Source: Omnitrophica bacterium GWA2_41_15 (GTDB lineage Bacteria > Omnitrophota > Gorgyraeia > Gygaellales > Profunditerraquicolaceae). From it: a DNA stretch of 42,491 nucleotides. Location: the NCBI GenBank assembly GCA_919902445.1, contig CAKKQZ010000013.1, positions 18,803 to 61,293 on the forward strand. Direction: 5' to 3'. The position numbers were made by a program, and so were the translations under genes. Positions 15,579 to 23,882 of the stretch are shown piece after piece. The notes below the pieces were generated by a model. That model was given only the letters and a program-made list of their open reading frames with translations. It did no database searches and was not told the origin of the DNA. Positions within the stretch are counted from its first letter, which is position 1, and each line of letters begins with the position of its first letter.

Positions 15579-16625
15579 TCATAATTGTTTAAACTCTTCA
15601 GGGTTTTTAACCTTAGACAAAGCTACATCTAATGAGATAGACCCGCGTTTTACCAGTTCTTTTAATGATTTATCCATAGTTTTCATTCCGTATTGAGAAC
15701 CTGTCTGCATTAGTGTAGGGATCTGCTCTATTTCCTGTTCACGGATGAGGTTTCTTACGCCAGCAGTGCCGATCATAATTTCAGTAGCAAGCACACGGCC
15801 CTTGCCAGATGAATGAGGAAGTAGCAATTGAGAAACCACGCCTTGTAAACAATCCGCAAGCTGTAATTTCACCTGTTGCTGTTGGTGTGGAGGGAATACG
15901 TCTATGATCCTTTCAACTGTCTGAGGGGCATCGGGAGTATGCAGTGTGGCCAAAACTAAATGGCCTGTTTCAGCTGCAGTAAGCGCTGTAGATATAGTCT
16001 CCAAATCGCGCATTTCTCCAACCACTATAACATTAGAATCCTGCCGCAAGGCATGCCTGAGGGCTTCGGAGAATGAGAGCGTATCAGCATAAATTTCTCT
16101 TTGCTTAATAATACTTTTTTTATTAGAAAAAATAAACTCTATAGGGTCTTCAATAGAAACAACCATGCACTCCCTTTCATTATTGATCAGGTTTATCATT
16201 GCGGCTAAAGTCGTGGTTTTTCCCATACCAGTTGGCCCGGTAACTAGTACAAGGCCATTTGATTTGCGCGCAAGGTCGGTTACTATTGAAGGAAGCCCTA
16301 GGCTATCTATGCCCGGAATCTCAAGCGGCACGCGCCTGAAGGCGGCTTCTACGGAACCTCTTTGCTGATGGATATTCACGCGGAACCTATCTATAGCAGG
16401 TAGCGCAAGTGAGAAATCAAGCTCTAACTCCCTTTCAAATGTCTCTTTTTGCGGATCTGTCAGGACGCTATATATAATCCTTTTCAGGTCTTGTTTTGAT
16501 AAGGTAGAAAACTCCGTGCGTAATAATTTTCCGTCAACGCGTAAAATAGGAGGTTCATTGTCGGTAACATGTAAATCAGAAGCGCCTTTCTCAATACACA
16601 ACAAAAGTAATTCCTTTATCTCCAT
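15579..16625 (-). CDS. pilT: Type IV pilus retraction ATPase PilT
   Basis: Hexameric cytoplasmic ATPase that depolymerises type IV pili. Seen: N-terminal KGASDLHV, Walker A GPTGMGKTTT at 130-139, Asp box SIEDPIEF, Walker B VIVVGEMRD, His box GHLVLATLHT, and a RNLIREQEIEQIPTLMQTG segment typical of PilT retraction ATPases. Length 348 is normal. A strong AAGGAGGG precedes the ATG. It is oddly placed between the large and small subunit genes of the LeuCD-type enzyme, with palindromic repeats on its upstream side; no other pilus gene is near. Confidence 0.95.
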   Translation of the reverse strand: MEIKELLLLCIEKGASDLHVTDNEPPILRVDGKLLRTEFSTLSKQDLKRIIYSVLTDPQKETFERELELDFSLALPAIDRFRVNIHQQRGSVEAAFRRVPLEIPGIDSLGLPSIVTDLARKSNGLVLVTGPTGMGKTTTLAAMINLINNERECMVVSIEDPIEFIFSNKKSIIKQREIYADTLSFSEALRHALRQDSNVIVVGEMRDLETISTALTAAETGHLVLATLHTPDAPQTVERIIDVFPPHQQQQVKLQLADCLQGVVSQLLLPHSSGKGRVLATEIMIGTAGVRNLIREQEIEQIPTLMQTGSQYGMKTMDKSLKELVKRGSISLDVALSKVKNPEEFKQL

Positions 16626-16642
16626 AAATCCCTCCTTAAGTT

Positions 16643-16777
16643 GGGACAGTCTTCTACCTTCCTTTTGGCTTTGTTACCATTCGAAGCTTATCTCGCTTGG
16701 TAGGGACAGTCCCCTGTGTTTTTCAATAATTTGTGCTTTGATGGGGACAGTCCCTACTTCAGTGGGGATTGTCCCTG
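16643..16777. repeat. Cluster of GGGACAGTCCC palindromic repeats between leuC-type gene and pilT
   Basis: Four units in the 152-base gap: a degenerate GGGACAGTCT at 16643, AGGGACAGTCCCCT at 16702-16715, GGGGACAGTCCCT at 16743-16755 and GGGGATTGTCCCTG at 16764-16777. The last abuts the leuC-type stop codon. The spacing of the two best units (about 27 bases between arms) matches the pair at 8475-8526. Confidence 0.85.
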
Positions 16778-18028
16778 TTATAAAAATTCCCTGGGGTCGG
16801 CAATAAACCCTCGTATTGCCGAAGCAGCCACTGTTGCCGGTGAAGCAAGGTAAATAAAGGCATTGGGATTACCCATCCTGCCTTTAAAATTCCTGTTGGC
16901 AGTAGATATTACAACTTCTCCATCTGCAGGCACACCGTTATGCGTACCTACGCACGGCCCGCAACCCGGAGCGACTATTACAGCGCCAGCCTTAATAAAG
17001 GTATCTACGATTCCCAGCTTTAAAGCCTCTAAGTATATGCCCCTTGAGGCAGGTGCGATAATGAACCGTAGGCCCGAAGCTACTCTTTTAGATTTTAATA
17101 TTTTTGCCGCTATTTTAAAATCAGCTATCCTTGCGTTTGTGCAAGTGCCTAAGAAGGCCTCATTTATTTTAATTTTTTTTAGTTGGTCTACCGAACTTAC
17201 ATTATCCACGCTATGCGGGATAGATACCTGCGGTGAAAGGTGCGAGATATCAAATTTTAGCGTGTTTTCGTAATTAGCACCCTTATCCGGCGTTACAGGT
17301 TTAATCCTTCTTTTGACGCGGTGGGCTTTAAGCCATTTGATTGTTTTCTCATCCTGCGGCATAAAGGCGCATTTTGCCCCCATTTCAACTACCATGTTGC
17401 ATATGGTAAACCTGCCATCCATATCCAATTTGTTAATCGCTGTGCCGGAAAATTCCACCGCCTTATAAGTTGCGCCATCGGCTTTTATCTGGCCGATAAT
17501 GTGCAGGATGATATCTTTTGCAAATACCCCTTTCGGAACCTTTCCGCTTACAACTATTTTTATTGTTTCAGGGACATTAAACCAGTTTTTACCTGTTGCC
17601 AGAGCGATAGCCAGGTCAGTAGAGCCTACGCCGGTGGCAAAAGCCCCCAAGGCTCCGTAAGTGCAGGTATGTGAATCCGCACCCAAAACTAAATCACCGG
17701 GTAATATTTCTCCTGATTCAGGGATCACTTGATGGCACACGCCGCAGCCGATATCAAAAAGCTTAAGTTTAAATTCTCCTGCAAAATCGCGCATCTTTTT
17801 ATGCACTCGCGATACCCCTTCGTTAGGTGAAGGCGCGCTATGGTCAATAACCATACAAAACTTTGTGCCTAAGGCCGTAGGCTTGAGTTCTTTAATCCTA
17901 TCAATAATAATAGAAGATGTGCCATCCTGCCCAAAGGTAAAATCAACTTTGCAGATTGCAAAGTCTCCCGCAGATAAATTTCTTCCGGCATGAACACTTA
18001 ATATTTTTTCAGCAATAGTCTTTCCCAT
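16778..18028 (-). CDS. Aconitase/isopropylmalate isomerase family, large (LeuC-type) subunit
   Basis: Iron-sulfur hydro-lyase large subunit of the short archaeal/Thermotoga-like type (416 residues). Seen: GADSHTCTYGALGAFATGVG near 117-135 and the three [4Fe-4S] ligands Cys296 (LGTCTNAR), Cys356 and Cys359 (APGCGPCVG), then NRNFKGRMGNP and YLASPATVAASA. The ATG follows the aminotransferase TAA with no gap (TAAATG). With the LeuD-type subunit and isocitrate dehydrogenase further down, it may convert citrate to isocitrate; 3-isopropylmalate or homocitrate are the other known substrates of this family. Annotated by family only, since substrate is unresolved. Confidence 0.88.
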   Translation of the reverse strand: MGKTIAEKILSVHAGRNLSAGDFAICKVDFTFGQDGTSSIIIDRIKELKPTALGTKFCMVIDHSAPSPNEGVSRVHKKMRDFAGEFKLKLFDIGCGVCHQVIPESGEILPGDLVLGADSHTCTYGALGAFATGVGSTDLAIALATGKNWFNVPETIKIVVSGKVPKGVFAKDIILHIIGQIKADGATYKAVEFSGTAINKLDMDGRFTICNMVVEMGAKCAFMPQDEKTIKWLKAHRVKRRIKPVTPDKGANYENTLKFDISHLSPQVSIPHSVDNVSSVDQLKKIKINEAFLGTCTNARIADFKIAAKILKSKRVASGLRFIIAPASRGIYLEALKLGIVDTFIKAGAVIVAPGCGPCVGTHNGVPADGEVVISTANRNFKGRMGNPNAFIYLASPATVAASAIRGFIADPREFL

Positions 18029-19204
18029 TTAAAATTTAGCCAACCATTTCTCTAATCGCTCCATCCCGCTTTCAAGTTGTTCTAAGTTGTTCGCGAAGCT
18101 TATGCGTATATATTTATTTGCTCCGAATCCAGACCCCGGGACAGTACTTACTGAGGCTTCTTCAAGAAGCCTGTCGGCGAAGGTTAAGGAATCCAGCATT
18201 GTTTTAGATATATCGCAAAATATATAAAACGCGCCCCTGGGAGTTACGAAACTAATTTTGTTCATTTTTTCAAGCCGTGAAATACAATAATCCCGTCTTT
18301 TTTCAAATTCTTCACATATCTTAGCAAAGAAATCATTGGGTGAGCTTAATGCCGCAACAGCTGCCTTCTGGCTTATTGAAACAGGGTTTGATGTAGAATG
18401 GTCCTGTAATTTTGATACTGCGTCAGATATTTCTTTAGATGCACCAAGATAGCCGATACGCCATCCTGTCATTGAGTAACTTTTGGATAAGCCGTTAACC
18501 GTAACGGTTAATCCGTAAATATCTTTATTCAGGCTGGCTATGGAAACATGGCTTTGGCCGTCATATATTAGTTTTTCATAAATCTCATCGCTGATAACAA
18601 AAATCTTCTCTTTAACGCAAATTTTAGCAATTTGCCCTAATTCATCTTTATTATATACGCATCCCGTAGGGTTTGATGGGCTGTTTAATAAAAGGGCCTT
18701 TGTTTTTGGCGTGATTTGCTTTTCAAGGTCTTTTGATGTTATCTTAAAGTTATTCTGCGGCAAGGCGCAAATGAAACGCGGAGTCCCGTCGCAAATATGC
18801 GTCATTTCAGGATAGCTCACCCAATAAGGAGCAGGTATTAATACCTCATCTCCTTTGTTAACTAAGGCCATCAACGCATTGAATATGCTATGTTTTGCTC
18901 CGCATGAGACTACGATTTGCTCAGGAAGATATTCCAGCGAATTGTCTCTTTTAAACTTTTCGCAGACCGCATTTTTAAGTTCGGGGGTCCCTGCGGTTGG
19001 GGTATATTTAGTAAAGCCGCTTTTAATAGCATCTATGGCGGCGGCTTTAATAAAATCAGGGGTATCAAAATCAGGTTCGCCGGCAGCAAAATTTATAATA
19101 TCCCTGCCTTCTGCTTTTAATTTCTTTGCCTTTGCGTTGATAGCGAGAGTAGAGGATGGATTAACTTTTTTTAGCCGTTCTGCAAGCCTTGTGTCTATTC
19201 GCAT
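18029..19204 (-). CDS. Class I aminotransferase, aspartate/prephenate aminotransferase type
   Basis: PLP-dependent aminotransferase. Seen: NFAAGEPDFDTP near 38-49, KYTPTAGTPELK, NSPSNPTG with the cofactor Asn near 178, SDEIYEKLIYDG, and the PLP lysine Lys241 in NGLSKSYSMTGWRIGY. The YTPTAG/NGLSK/TGWRIGY set is that of the bacterial aspartate aminotransferase 1-gamma group. I choose the ATG at 19204 (MRIDTRLAER; 391 residues); there is no Shine-Dalgarno, and the predicted transcription start coincides with this ATG. First gene of the operon after the ribosomal terminator. Aspartate or glutamate supply links it to the malate/isocitrate enzymes downstream. Confidence 0.88.
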   Translation of the reverse strand: MRIDTRLAERLKKVNPSSTLAINAKAKKLKAEGRDIINFAAGEPDFDTPDFIKAAAIDAIKSGFTKYTPTAGTPELKNAVCEKFKRDNSLEYLPEQIVVSCGAKHSIFNALMALVNKGDEVLIPAPYWVSYPEMTHICDGTPRFICALPQNNFKITSKDLEKQITPKTKALLLNSPSNPTGCVYNKDELGQIAKICVKEKIFVISDEIYEKLIYDGQSHVSIASLNKDIYGLTVTVNGLSKSYSMTGWRIGYLGASKEISDAVSKLQDHSTSNPVSISQKAAVAALSSPNDFFAKICEEFEKRRDYCISRLEKMNKISFVTPRGAFYIFCDISKTMLDSLTFADRLLEEASVSTVPGSGFGANKYIRISFANNLEQLESGMERLEKWLAKF

Positions 19205-19210
19205 TGGTAT

Positions 19211-19238
19211 ATTATACAACAAAATAATTAATAATCAA
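19211..19238 (-). promoter_or_regulatory. Predicted promoter for a leaderless aminotransferase transcript
   Basis: Minus strand carries TTGATT (19233-19238), a 16-base spacer and a perfect TATAAT (19211-19216), followed by ATACCA and then the ATG at 19204. The expected start site, about seven bases after the -10, is the A of that ATG. The -35 overlaps the T-tract of the upstream ribosomal terminator. Confidence 0.75.
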
Positions 19239-19300
19239 AAAAAATAACCAATACCCAAGCATTAAAAATCAAAGAGCAACATTTGGTTATTGGTTATTTA
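19236..19300 (-). terminator. Intrinsic terminator at the end of the ribosomal superoperon
   Basis: On the minus strand AAATAACCAATA pairs with TATTGGTTATTT as a 12-base-pair stem, with a further four pairs above it around CCAA/TTGG and a large AT-rich loop. The stem runs directly into eight T residues (19237-19244). It sits just after the rplQ stop at 19318 and before the next promoter. Confidence 0.85.
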
Positions 19301-19317
19301 AAGGACTAAAAGCTTTA

Positions 19318-19890
19318 TTACAAAGAGTCTCTTTCTTTTTTGAATATATTCCTTAATCCACCGAAGAATTTTTTAGCCGGTTTTTTTGTTTCCGTGCGTT
19401 TTTCCTTAATCGGCGCGCCTGTAGAAACCTCAGGTTTTTTTTCTTCAGCGGCTTTTAGCTTTATGTCTCCGGCCTTTCTTTCTTCTTCGACAGGTTTTTT
19501 TTCTTTTTCTTTTTTAGGCTTTTTGGCTTCTTTTATCTTTTTCTCGGTCAGTTCAAAGATTACCATATTTGCATCATCGCCGCGCCTTTTGCCTATTCTG
19601 ATAATTCTGGTAAAACCTCCCTGTGTTTTAAAGCGCTGGCCCATTTCCTTAAAAAGCGCACTTACCATGCTGTGGTCTCCTAAAATAGCGAATGCCTGTC
19701 TTTTTGCTGCAAGCGTATTAGCCCTTGCTAAAGAGATGAGTTTTTCAACTAAAGGCCTGGCTACCTTCGCCCTATGGGCAGTGGTTTTTATGCTTTCATA
19801 GGTGAGTAGGCTTTTTGCCAAAGAGGTCAATGTTGCCTCACGCCACGATGAGTTTCTGTTTAGCAGTAATTTTGAGTTTCTATGCCTCAT
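19318..19890 (-). CDS. rplQ: 50S ribosomal protein L17 (bL17) with long basic tail
   Basis: Large-subunit protein near the exit tunnel. Seen: MRHRNSKLLLNR, the TLTSLAKSLL block, ITTxxRAK-like IKTTAHRAKVARPLVEKLI, and GGFTRIIRIGKRRGDDANM. I start it at the ATG at 19890; an upstream in-frame GTG lies in a repeat hairpin and is rejected. The conserved domain ends near residue 115, after which there is a tail of about 75 residues rich in Lys, Glu and Pro (KEAKKPKKEKEKK and similar) not present in the usual 115-130 residue protein. No clear Shine-Dalgarno; the start follows the GA-hairpin element. Last gene of the superoperon. Confidence 0.95.
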   Translation of the reverse strand: MRHRNSKLLLNRNSSWREATLTSLAKSLLTYESIKTTAHRAKVARPLVEKLISLARANTLAAKRQAFAILGDHSMVSALFKEMGQRFKTQGGFTRIIRIGKRRGDDANMVIFELTEKKIKEAKKPKKEKEKKPVEEERKAGDIKLKAAEEKKPEVSTGAPIKEKRTETKKPAKKFFGGLRNIFKKERDSL

Positions 19891-19947
19891 CTTAAATGAG
19901 CCCACAACTTACGAACACGTTAGTGTGAGTAAGTTGTTTGGGCGAAT
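19891..19947. repeat. GA-hairpin element, copy 1 (rpoA-rplQ gap; H3 only)
   Basis: The whole 57-base gap is one hairpin. On the plus strand: AAAT, GA, GCCCA, CAACTTAC, GA, ACAC, loop GTTA, GTGT, GA, GTAAGTTG, TT, TGGGC, GA, ATTT. The two GA/GA pairs face each other as tandem G.A mismatches. Lower stem GCCCA/TGGGC and middle stem CAACTTAC/GTAAGTTG differ from other copies on both arms together. Confidence 0.85.
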
Positions 19948-20940
19948 TTATGCCTTCTTTAACTTTTTTTGGTCTATCTGCATACCTAAAGTTAAACCCA
20001 TGCCTGCGAGGAGTTCTTTTATCTCAGTCAATGATTTTTTGCCAAAGTTCTTAAAACCAAGCATTTCATCCTCATTCCTTTTTACAAGGTCAAAGATAAC
20101 CTTGATATTTGCCTCTCTAAGGCAATTAGAGCTCCTTACAGACAATTCCAGTTCTGAAATCGGCAGCCTTAATTTTTCATAGAGCACAATCTCCTCGCGC
20201 GTCATCTCGGGCTCTTCTTCAGTTATCTCTTCAGGGAGCTGCCCGAAATTGACAAAAATATCCAAATGCCTCTGAAATATATTTGATGCGTATAAAAGCG
20301 CATCTTTGGGAGTAATGGAGCCGTTTGTCCACAGCTCCAGTATTAGTTTATCGTAGTCTGTTCTTTGTCCGACGCGTGTATTCTCTACGGAAAAATTAAC
20401 TTTTTTTATCGGAGTAAAAATAGCATCTATAGGTATCACGCCTACCGTCTTTCCTTCTTTTTTATTTAACTCCGCAGGCACATAACCGCGGCCGCGGGAT
20501 ACCTCCATCTCAACCTGAAATTTAGTATCTTTTGTCAGTGTAGCGATGTGCAAATCCGGATTGATAACCTCTATCGTTTCATCGCACTCTAAATCCTTTG
20601 CTTTAATTTCTCCCTTAGAGTTCTTCTTGATATATATGGTCTTGGGTATTTTGGAGTGTGAATTTATAATCAGGGTCTTTAAATTGAGGATTATTTCAGT
20701 TACATCCTCTAATACACCCGGTATAGCGGAAAATTCATGCTCAACTCCTGTGATCTTTACCGATGTTACCGCGCTCCCTTCTATCGAAGAAAGCAGCACT
20801 CTTCTCAAAGAGTTACCTAGAGTCACGCCGTAACCTTTTTCAAAGGGGGCGGCGGAGAACTTTCCGTAGTTTTCCGTGTAAGTGGATTCGTCGCACTCTA
20901 ATCTTTTTGGTAGCTGAAAATCACGCCATTTTATCCCCAT
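19948..20940 (-). CDS. rpoA: RNA polymerase alpha subunit
   Basis: Assembly platform of RNA polymerase. Seen: the N-terminal dimerisation domain with EPFEKGYG-like APFEKGYGVTLGNSLRRVLLSS, ILNLK, and the VPID...VNFSVENTRVGQRTDYDKL region, then a C-terminal domain with ELELSVRSSNCLREANI and FGKKSLTEIKELL that contacts promoter DNA and activators. Length 330 is normal. A clear AGGAGG lies 6 bases before the ATG. Placed after rpsD as in most bacteria, but separated from it by a full repeat element. Confidence 0.98.
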   Translation of the reverse strand: MGIKWRDFQLPKRLECDESTYTENYGKFSAAPFEKGYGVTLGNSLRRVLLSSIEGSAVTSVKITGVEHEFSAIPGVLEDVTEIILNLKTLIINSHSKIPKTIYIKKNSKGEIKAKDLECDETIEVINPDLHIATLTKDTKFQVEMEVSRGRGYVPAELNKKEGKTVGVIPIDAIFTPIKKVNFSVENTRVGQRTDYDKLILELWTNGSITPKDALLYASNIFQRHLDIFVNFGQLPEEITEEEPEMTREEIVLYEKLRLPISELELSVRSSNCLREANIKVIFDLVKRNEDEMLGFKNFGKKSLTEIKELLAGMGLTLGMQIDQKKLKKA

Positions 20941-20952
20941 CTATTTCCTCCT

Positions 20953-21128
20953 TAATGAACAGGCAACTTATGGAGTTAGCAGAACGACATAAGTTGTAGC
21001 TGATTATATCTTTAATATCACCAGCGTCTGAGAATTAATCCCGCCTCTGTGCCGAGGCGGGATAAGTTCGCACTTATAAGTTATGTCGCTTACATTACCT
21101 TTAATATAAGGCTCCATAACTTATGTGC
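20953..21128. repeat. GA-hairpin element, copy 2 (rpsD-rpoA gap; H1-H2-H3)
   Basis: Three hairpins. H3 (20964-20996): CAACTTATG, GA, GTT, loop, AAC, GA, CATAAGTTG. H2 (21038-21063): ATCCCGCCTC/GAGGCGGGAT, a perfect 10-base-pair stem. H1 (21076-21124): ATAAGTTATG/CATAACTTAT, with GCAC/GTGC below it, where other copies have GGAC/GTCC. On the transcribed sense strand H1 also opens with GA...GA. The rpsD stop lies in the element's first bases. Confidence 0.85.
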
Positions 21129-21764
21129 TCACTTAGAATACAACTCTACGATTAACTGTTCTTGTATAGGATGCTGAATATCTTCCTTATCCGGCAACCT
21201 TGATACCTTTGCAGTTAAGTCAGCAGGGTTAAACTCAAGCCATGCAGGGACAGTCCTATCCTTTGATGATTCAAGGTTCTCTTTCAGTTTTTTAAGCGCC
21301 TTTTCTTTTGCCTTGGCTTGAACCGAATCCCCCTGATCCACCAAGAAAGACGGAATATTCACGCGTTTTGAATTTACTAAAATCTGGTTATGGCGCACGA
21401 TCTGTCTTGCTTGAGACCTTGAAATTGCAAGGCCCATACGAAAGACCACATTGTCCAGCCTTCTCTCCAATAACTGCAATAAAACTTTTCCCGTGACGCC
21501 TTTTGTTTTTGAAGAGACCTCGAAATATTTTCTGAACTGCCTCTCAAGGACACCATATATCCTTCTCACTTTTTGTTTCTCTCTTAATTGCAGCCCGTAG
21601 TTGGAAAGTTTCTGTCTTCTACCTCTACCCTGGCCGTGCTGGCCCGGGGCATAAGCCCTTCTGGAAATAGCGCATTTTTCAGTGTAACATTTAGTGCCTT
21701 TTAAAAATAATTTTTCCCCTTCCCTTCGGCACAACCTGCAAACAGCATTGATATAACGAGCCAT
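21129..21764 (-). CDS. rpsD: 30S ribosomal protein S4 (uS4), zinc-binding form
   Basis: Primary 16S rRNA binder that nucleates the 30S body. Seen: the four-cysteine N-terminus Cys9, Cys12, Cys26, Cys31, which marks the C+ form; [27 protein letters not shown] and the S4 RNA-binding segment [17 protein letters not shown]; end IVELYSK. Length 211. In E. coli S4 represses the alpha operon that includes rpsM-rpsK-rpsD-rpoA-rplQ; the same gene set is here. The TGA stop is part of the repeat element that follows. Confidence 0.98.
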   Translation of the reverse strand: MARYINAVCRLCRREGEKLFLKGTKCYTEKCAISRRAYAPGQHGQGRGRRQKLSNYGLQLREKQKVRRIYGVLERQFRKYFEVSSKTKGVTGKVLLQLLERRLDNVVFRMGLAISRSQARQIVRHNQILVNSKRVNIPSFLVDQGDSVQAKAKEKALKKLKENLESSKDRTVPAWLEFNPADLTAKVSRLPDKEDIQHPIQEQLIVELYSK

Positions 21765-21767
21765 AAA

Positions 21768-22157
21768 TTATACTCTCCTTTTTTTCTTGGGGCGACAACC
21801 GTTATGAGGAATGGGGGTTACGTCTTTTATCGAAGTTATGTTAAGCCCTGCTGCCTGCAAAGCCCTGATAGCCGACTCTCTTCCAAACCCCGGGCCTTTT
21901 ACTTGGACATCAATATCTTTTATCCCTATTTCTTTCGCCTTTCTGGCTGCGTCCGTAGCAGCTACCTGGGCCGCAAAAGGCGTGGATTTTTTTGAACCAC
22001 TATAGCCTACTATCCCCGGAGCAGACCAGACTAAAACATTCCCCCCCCTATCAGTGATAGTGATAATCGTATTATTAAAACTTGCCTGGATATGAGCGAT
22101 ACCACTCGTAATGCCCTTTGCTATCTTTTTCTTTTTTGCTTTTTCTTTTGTTGCCAT
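21768..22157 (-). CDS. rpsK: 30S ribosomal protein S11 (uS11)
   Basis: Platform protein near the mRNA exit. Seen: [28 protein letters not shown] with the typical TDRGGN, the [17 protein letters not shown] block, [16 protein letters not shown] and the basic end [16 protein letters not shown]. Length 129 is normal. GAGG lies 8 bases before the ATG. Three bases separate it from rpsD. Confidence 0.98.
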   Translation of the reverse strand: MATKEKAKKKKIAKGITSGIAHIQASFNNTIITITDRGGNVLVWSAPGIVGYSGSKKSTPFAAQVAATDAARKAKEIGIKDIDVQVKGPGFGRESAIRALQAAGLNITSIKDVTPIPHNGCRPKKKRRV

Positions 22158-22183
22158 TAATTTTTCCTCTTCTTTCTTGCCTG

Positions 22184-22237
22184 AAAATTTACCCTAAGCA
22201 ACTGCCTATAATTAAGAAGTTGGGAGGGGCAATTTTA
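22184..22237 (-). promoter_or_regulatory. Two-part hairpin in the rpsM-rpsK gap
   Basis: Minus strand: AAAATT and CCC near the rpsM stop pair with GGG and AATTTT before the rpsK ribosome-binding site; inside, CAACT pairs with AGTTG. It fills most of the 77-base gap and lacks a T-tract, so it is not a terminator. It does not have the GA...GA pattern of the repeat family. Function unknown; an autoregulatory or processing structure is possible. Confidence 0.5.
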
Positions 22238-22651
22238 CTTTGCAGCTGGTTTGCTCACCGGGGCTTGCTTAACCGGCTCCTTCTTCTTTGCCACCATTCC
22301 GCCTCTACGCGGCCCCTTTCTGGTACGGGCATTAGTGCGTGTGCGCTGGCCCCTTACCGGAAGGCCCTTTTTATGCCGCATGCCTCTCCATGAGCCAATA
22401 TCCATTAATCTCTTGATATTTTGCGAGATGTCACGCCGTAAATCCCCTTCTAACCTCAGGCCCATTTTTTGTATGGTGTTTGCAAGATGCGCTATTTCTG
22501 CGTCGGAAAGCTCCTTGGCGCGCCTGTCCGGGCTGATGTTCGCTTCCTTTAATATTTTATTGGACAATGTCCTGCCGACCCCGTATAAATAAGTTAAAGA
22601 TATTTCTATTCTTTTTTCTTTTGGGATATCAACACCCAGTATTCTTGGCAT
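22235..22651 (-). CDS. rpsM: 30S ribosomal protein S13 (uS13)
   Basis: Head protein contacting the P-site tRNA and 50S bridge. Seen: [75 protein letters not shown] start it at the ATG at 22651, six bases after AAGGAG; a GTG seven codons upstream lies in the repeat hairpin and is rejected. A Lys/Pro/Ala tail of about 17 residues follows the conserved domain. First gene after the repeat element, at the place where the alpha operon begins in E. coli. Confidence 0.97.
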   Translation of the reverse strand: MPRILGVDIPKEKRIEISLTYLYGVGRTLSNKILKEANISPDRRAKELSDAEIAHLANTIQKMGLRLEGDLRRDISQNIKRLMDIGSWRGMRHKKGLPVRGQRTRTNARTRKGPRRGGMVAKKKEPVKQAPVSKPAAK

Positions 22652-22660
22652 TAATGTCTC

Positions 22661-22776
22661 CTTAATGAACACTTGACTTACGAATACGTCAGTATGAGTA
22701 AGTCAATGTGTGAATTAATCCCGCATCTTGTTTTCCAAGGAACAGCGGGAGAAGTTCAATTTAAACTATGAACCAA
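22661..22776. repeat. GA-hairpin element, copy 3 (rpmJ-rpsM gap; H2-H3)
   Basis: H3 on the plus strand: TTAAT, GA, ACAC, TTGACTTAC, GA, ATAC, loop GTCA, GTAT, GA, GTAAGTCAA, T, GTGT, GA, ATTAA. The middle stem (TTGAC/GTCAA) and upper stem (ATAC/GTAT) are both changed on each side compared with other copies. H2 follows: GAATTAATCCCGC with GCGGGAGAAGTTC. No H1. Confidence 0.85.
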
Positions 22777-22890
22777 CTATCCTTGCCTCTGTTTATGTTT
22801 GGGGTTAGAACAGATCACTCGCAGGACCCCTTTTCTTTTTATAATCTTGCACTTGTCGCAAATCTTCCTTATAGACGCTTTTACTTTCAT
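22777..22890 (-). CDS. rpmJ: 50S ribosomal protein L36 (bL36)
   Basis: Smallest ribosomal protein, 37 residues, a single zinc ribbon. Seen: [20 protein letters not shown] at the start, ligands Cys11, Cys14, Cys27 and His32 (C-X2-C-X12-C-X4-H), end PKHKQRQG. The ATG at 22890 has GAGG 8-9 bases upstream. Position between infA and rpsM is the standard one. Confidence 0.97.
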   Translation of the reverse strand: MKVKASIRKICDKCKIIKRKGVLRVICSNPKHKQRQG

Positions 22891-22924
22891 CTAGCTGTTC
22901 CTCTCTTTAATACCCAGTTCTTTT

Positions 22925-23143
22925 TTATTTCACCCTGAAGGTAATTCTTCCCCTGGTTAGGTCATACGGGGACAATTCCAGTTTCACTTTGTCTCCGGGA
23001 AGTATCCTGATAAAATTCATACGCATTTTTCCCGATACATGTGCAAGCACTATATGGCCGTTTCCCAGTTCCACTTTGAACATTGCGTTAGGTAACGCTT
23101 CAATGATCTTTCCTTCGGTTTCTATGAGCTCTTCTTTAGACAT
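22925..23143 (-). CDS. infA: Translation initiation factor IF-1
   Basis: Binds the 30S A site during initiation. Seen: [67 protein letters not shown]; one OB-fold domain of 72 residues, the usual length. It overlaps the end of map by 8 bases, which implies translational coupling. Confidence 0.98.
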   Translation of the reverse strand: MSKEELIETEGKIIEALPNAMFKVELGNGHIVLAHVSGKMRMNFIRILPGDKVKLELSPYDLTRGRITFRVK

Positions 23144-23882
23144 TGGTCAATATTTCCGGCCCCTTTTCTGTTATTGCCACTGTATGCTCAAAATGCGCAG
23201 AAGGAAGCCTGTCTTTAGTTACTGCTGTCCATCCGTTATCACCTATTTCCGATTCCCAGGTGCCCATATTTACCATTGGCTCGATGGCTAAAACCATCCC
23301 GCTTTTTAATACCGGCCCCTCATGAGGCCTTCCAAAATTCGGGATTTCCGGATCCTCATGTAAACTTAATCCTATGCCATGCCCAACAAATTGCCTGACA
23401 ACCGAAAAACCATTCTTCTCAACGTAATTCTGGATACTGTAAGATATATCGGATAGATTATTATTTACCTGTGCCTGTTTTATCCCTTCCCATAAAGACT
23501 TTTTAGTAACATCAATCAATTTTTTAGCCTTTGAATTTATATTTCCTACGGCCAAGGTAACCGCGGCGTCGGAGAAATAACCTTTATAATTAACACCTAA
23601 GTCTAAGCTTAAAACATCCCCTTCTAAAAGCCTGCGGGGCCCGGGTATGCCGTGGACAATCTCTTCGTTTACAGAAGTGCAAACACATCCAGGAAACCCT
23701 CTATAACCTTTAAAAGCCGGCAATGCGTTTCCTTTTAGTATCAATTCTTCTGCAAGGCGATCGATCTGTTCTGTGGTAATTCCTGGTTTTACTAATTCCT
23801 GTATATTTTTGAGCACCTTCGCTAATATTTTACCAGAAATCCTCAGCACCCCTAGATCTTCTTTAGACTTTAAGGGAATCAT
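23136..23882 (-). CDS. map: Methionine aminopeptidase, type I
   Basis: Removes the N-terminal methionine of new proteins. Seen: the metal ligands Asp94, Asp105, His168, Glu201 and Glu232 in the expected order (LSLDLG, GYFSD, GHGIG, AIEPM, FEHT), and [14 protein letters not shown]. Length 248 fits the short type I form without an N-terminal zinc finger. It overlaps adk by 20 bases and infA by 8. Confidence 0.97.
   Translation of the reverse strand: MIPLKSKEDLGVLRISGKILAKVLKNIQELVKPGITTEQIDRLAEELILKGNALPAFKGYRGFPGCVCTSVNEEIVHGIPGPRRLLEGDVLSLDLGVNYKGYFSDAAVTLAVGNINSKAKKLIDVTKKSLWEGIKQAQVNNNLSDISYSIQNYVEKNGFSVVRQFVGHGIGLSLHEDPEIPNFGRPHEGPVLKSGMVLAIEPMVNMGTWESEIGDNGWTAVTKDRLPSAHFEHTVAITEKGPEILTNV

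Noticed and set aside
16643-16777. Repeat cluster as a CRISPR array
   Set aside because: Units are short palindromes of about 12-14 bases with uneven spacing and diverged copies; no cas gene is nearby.
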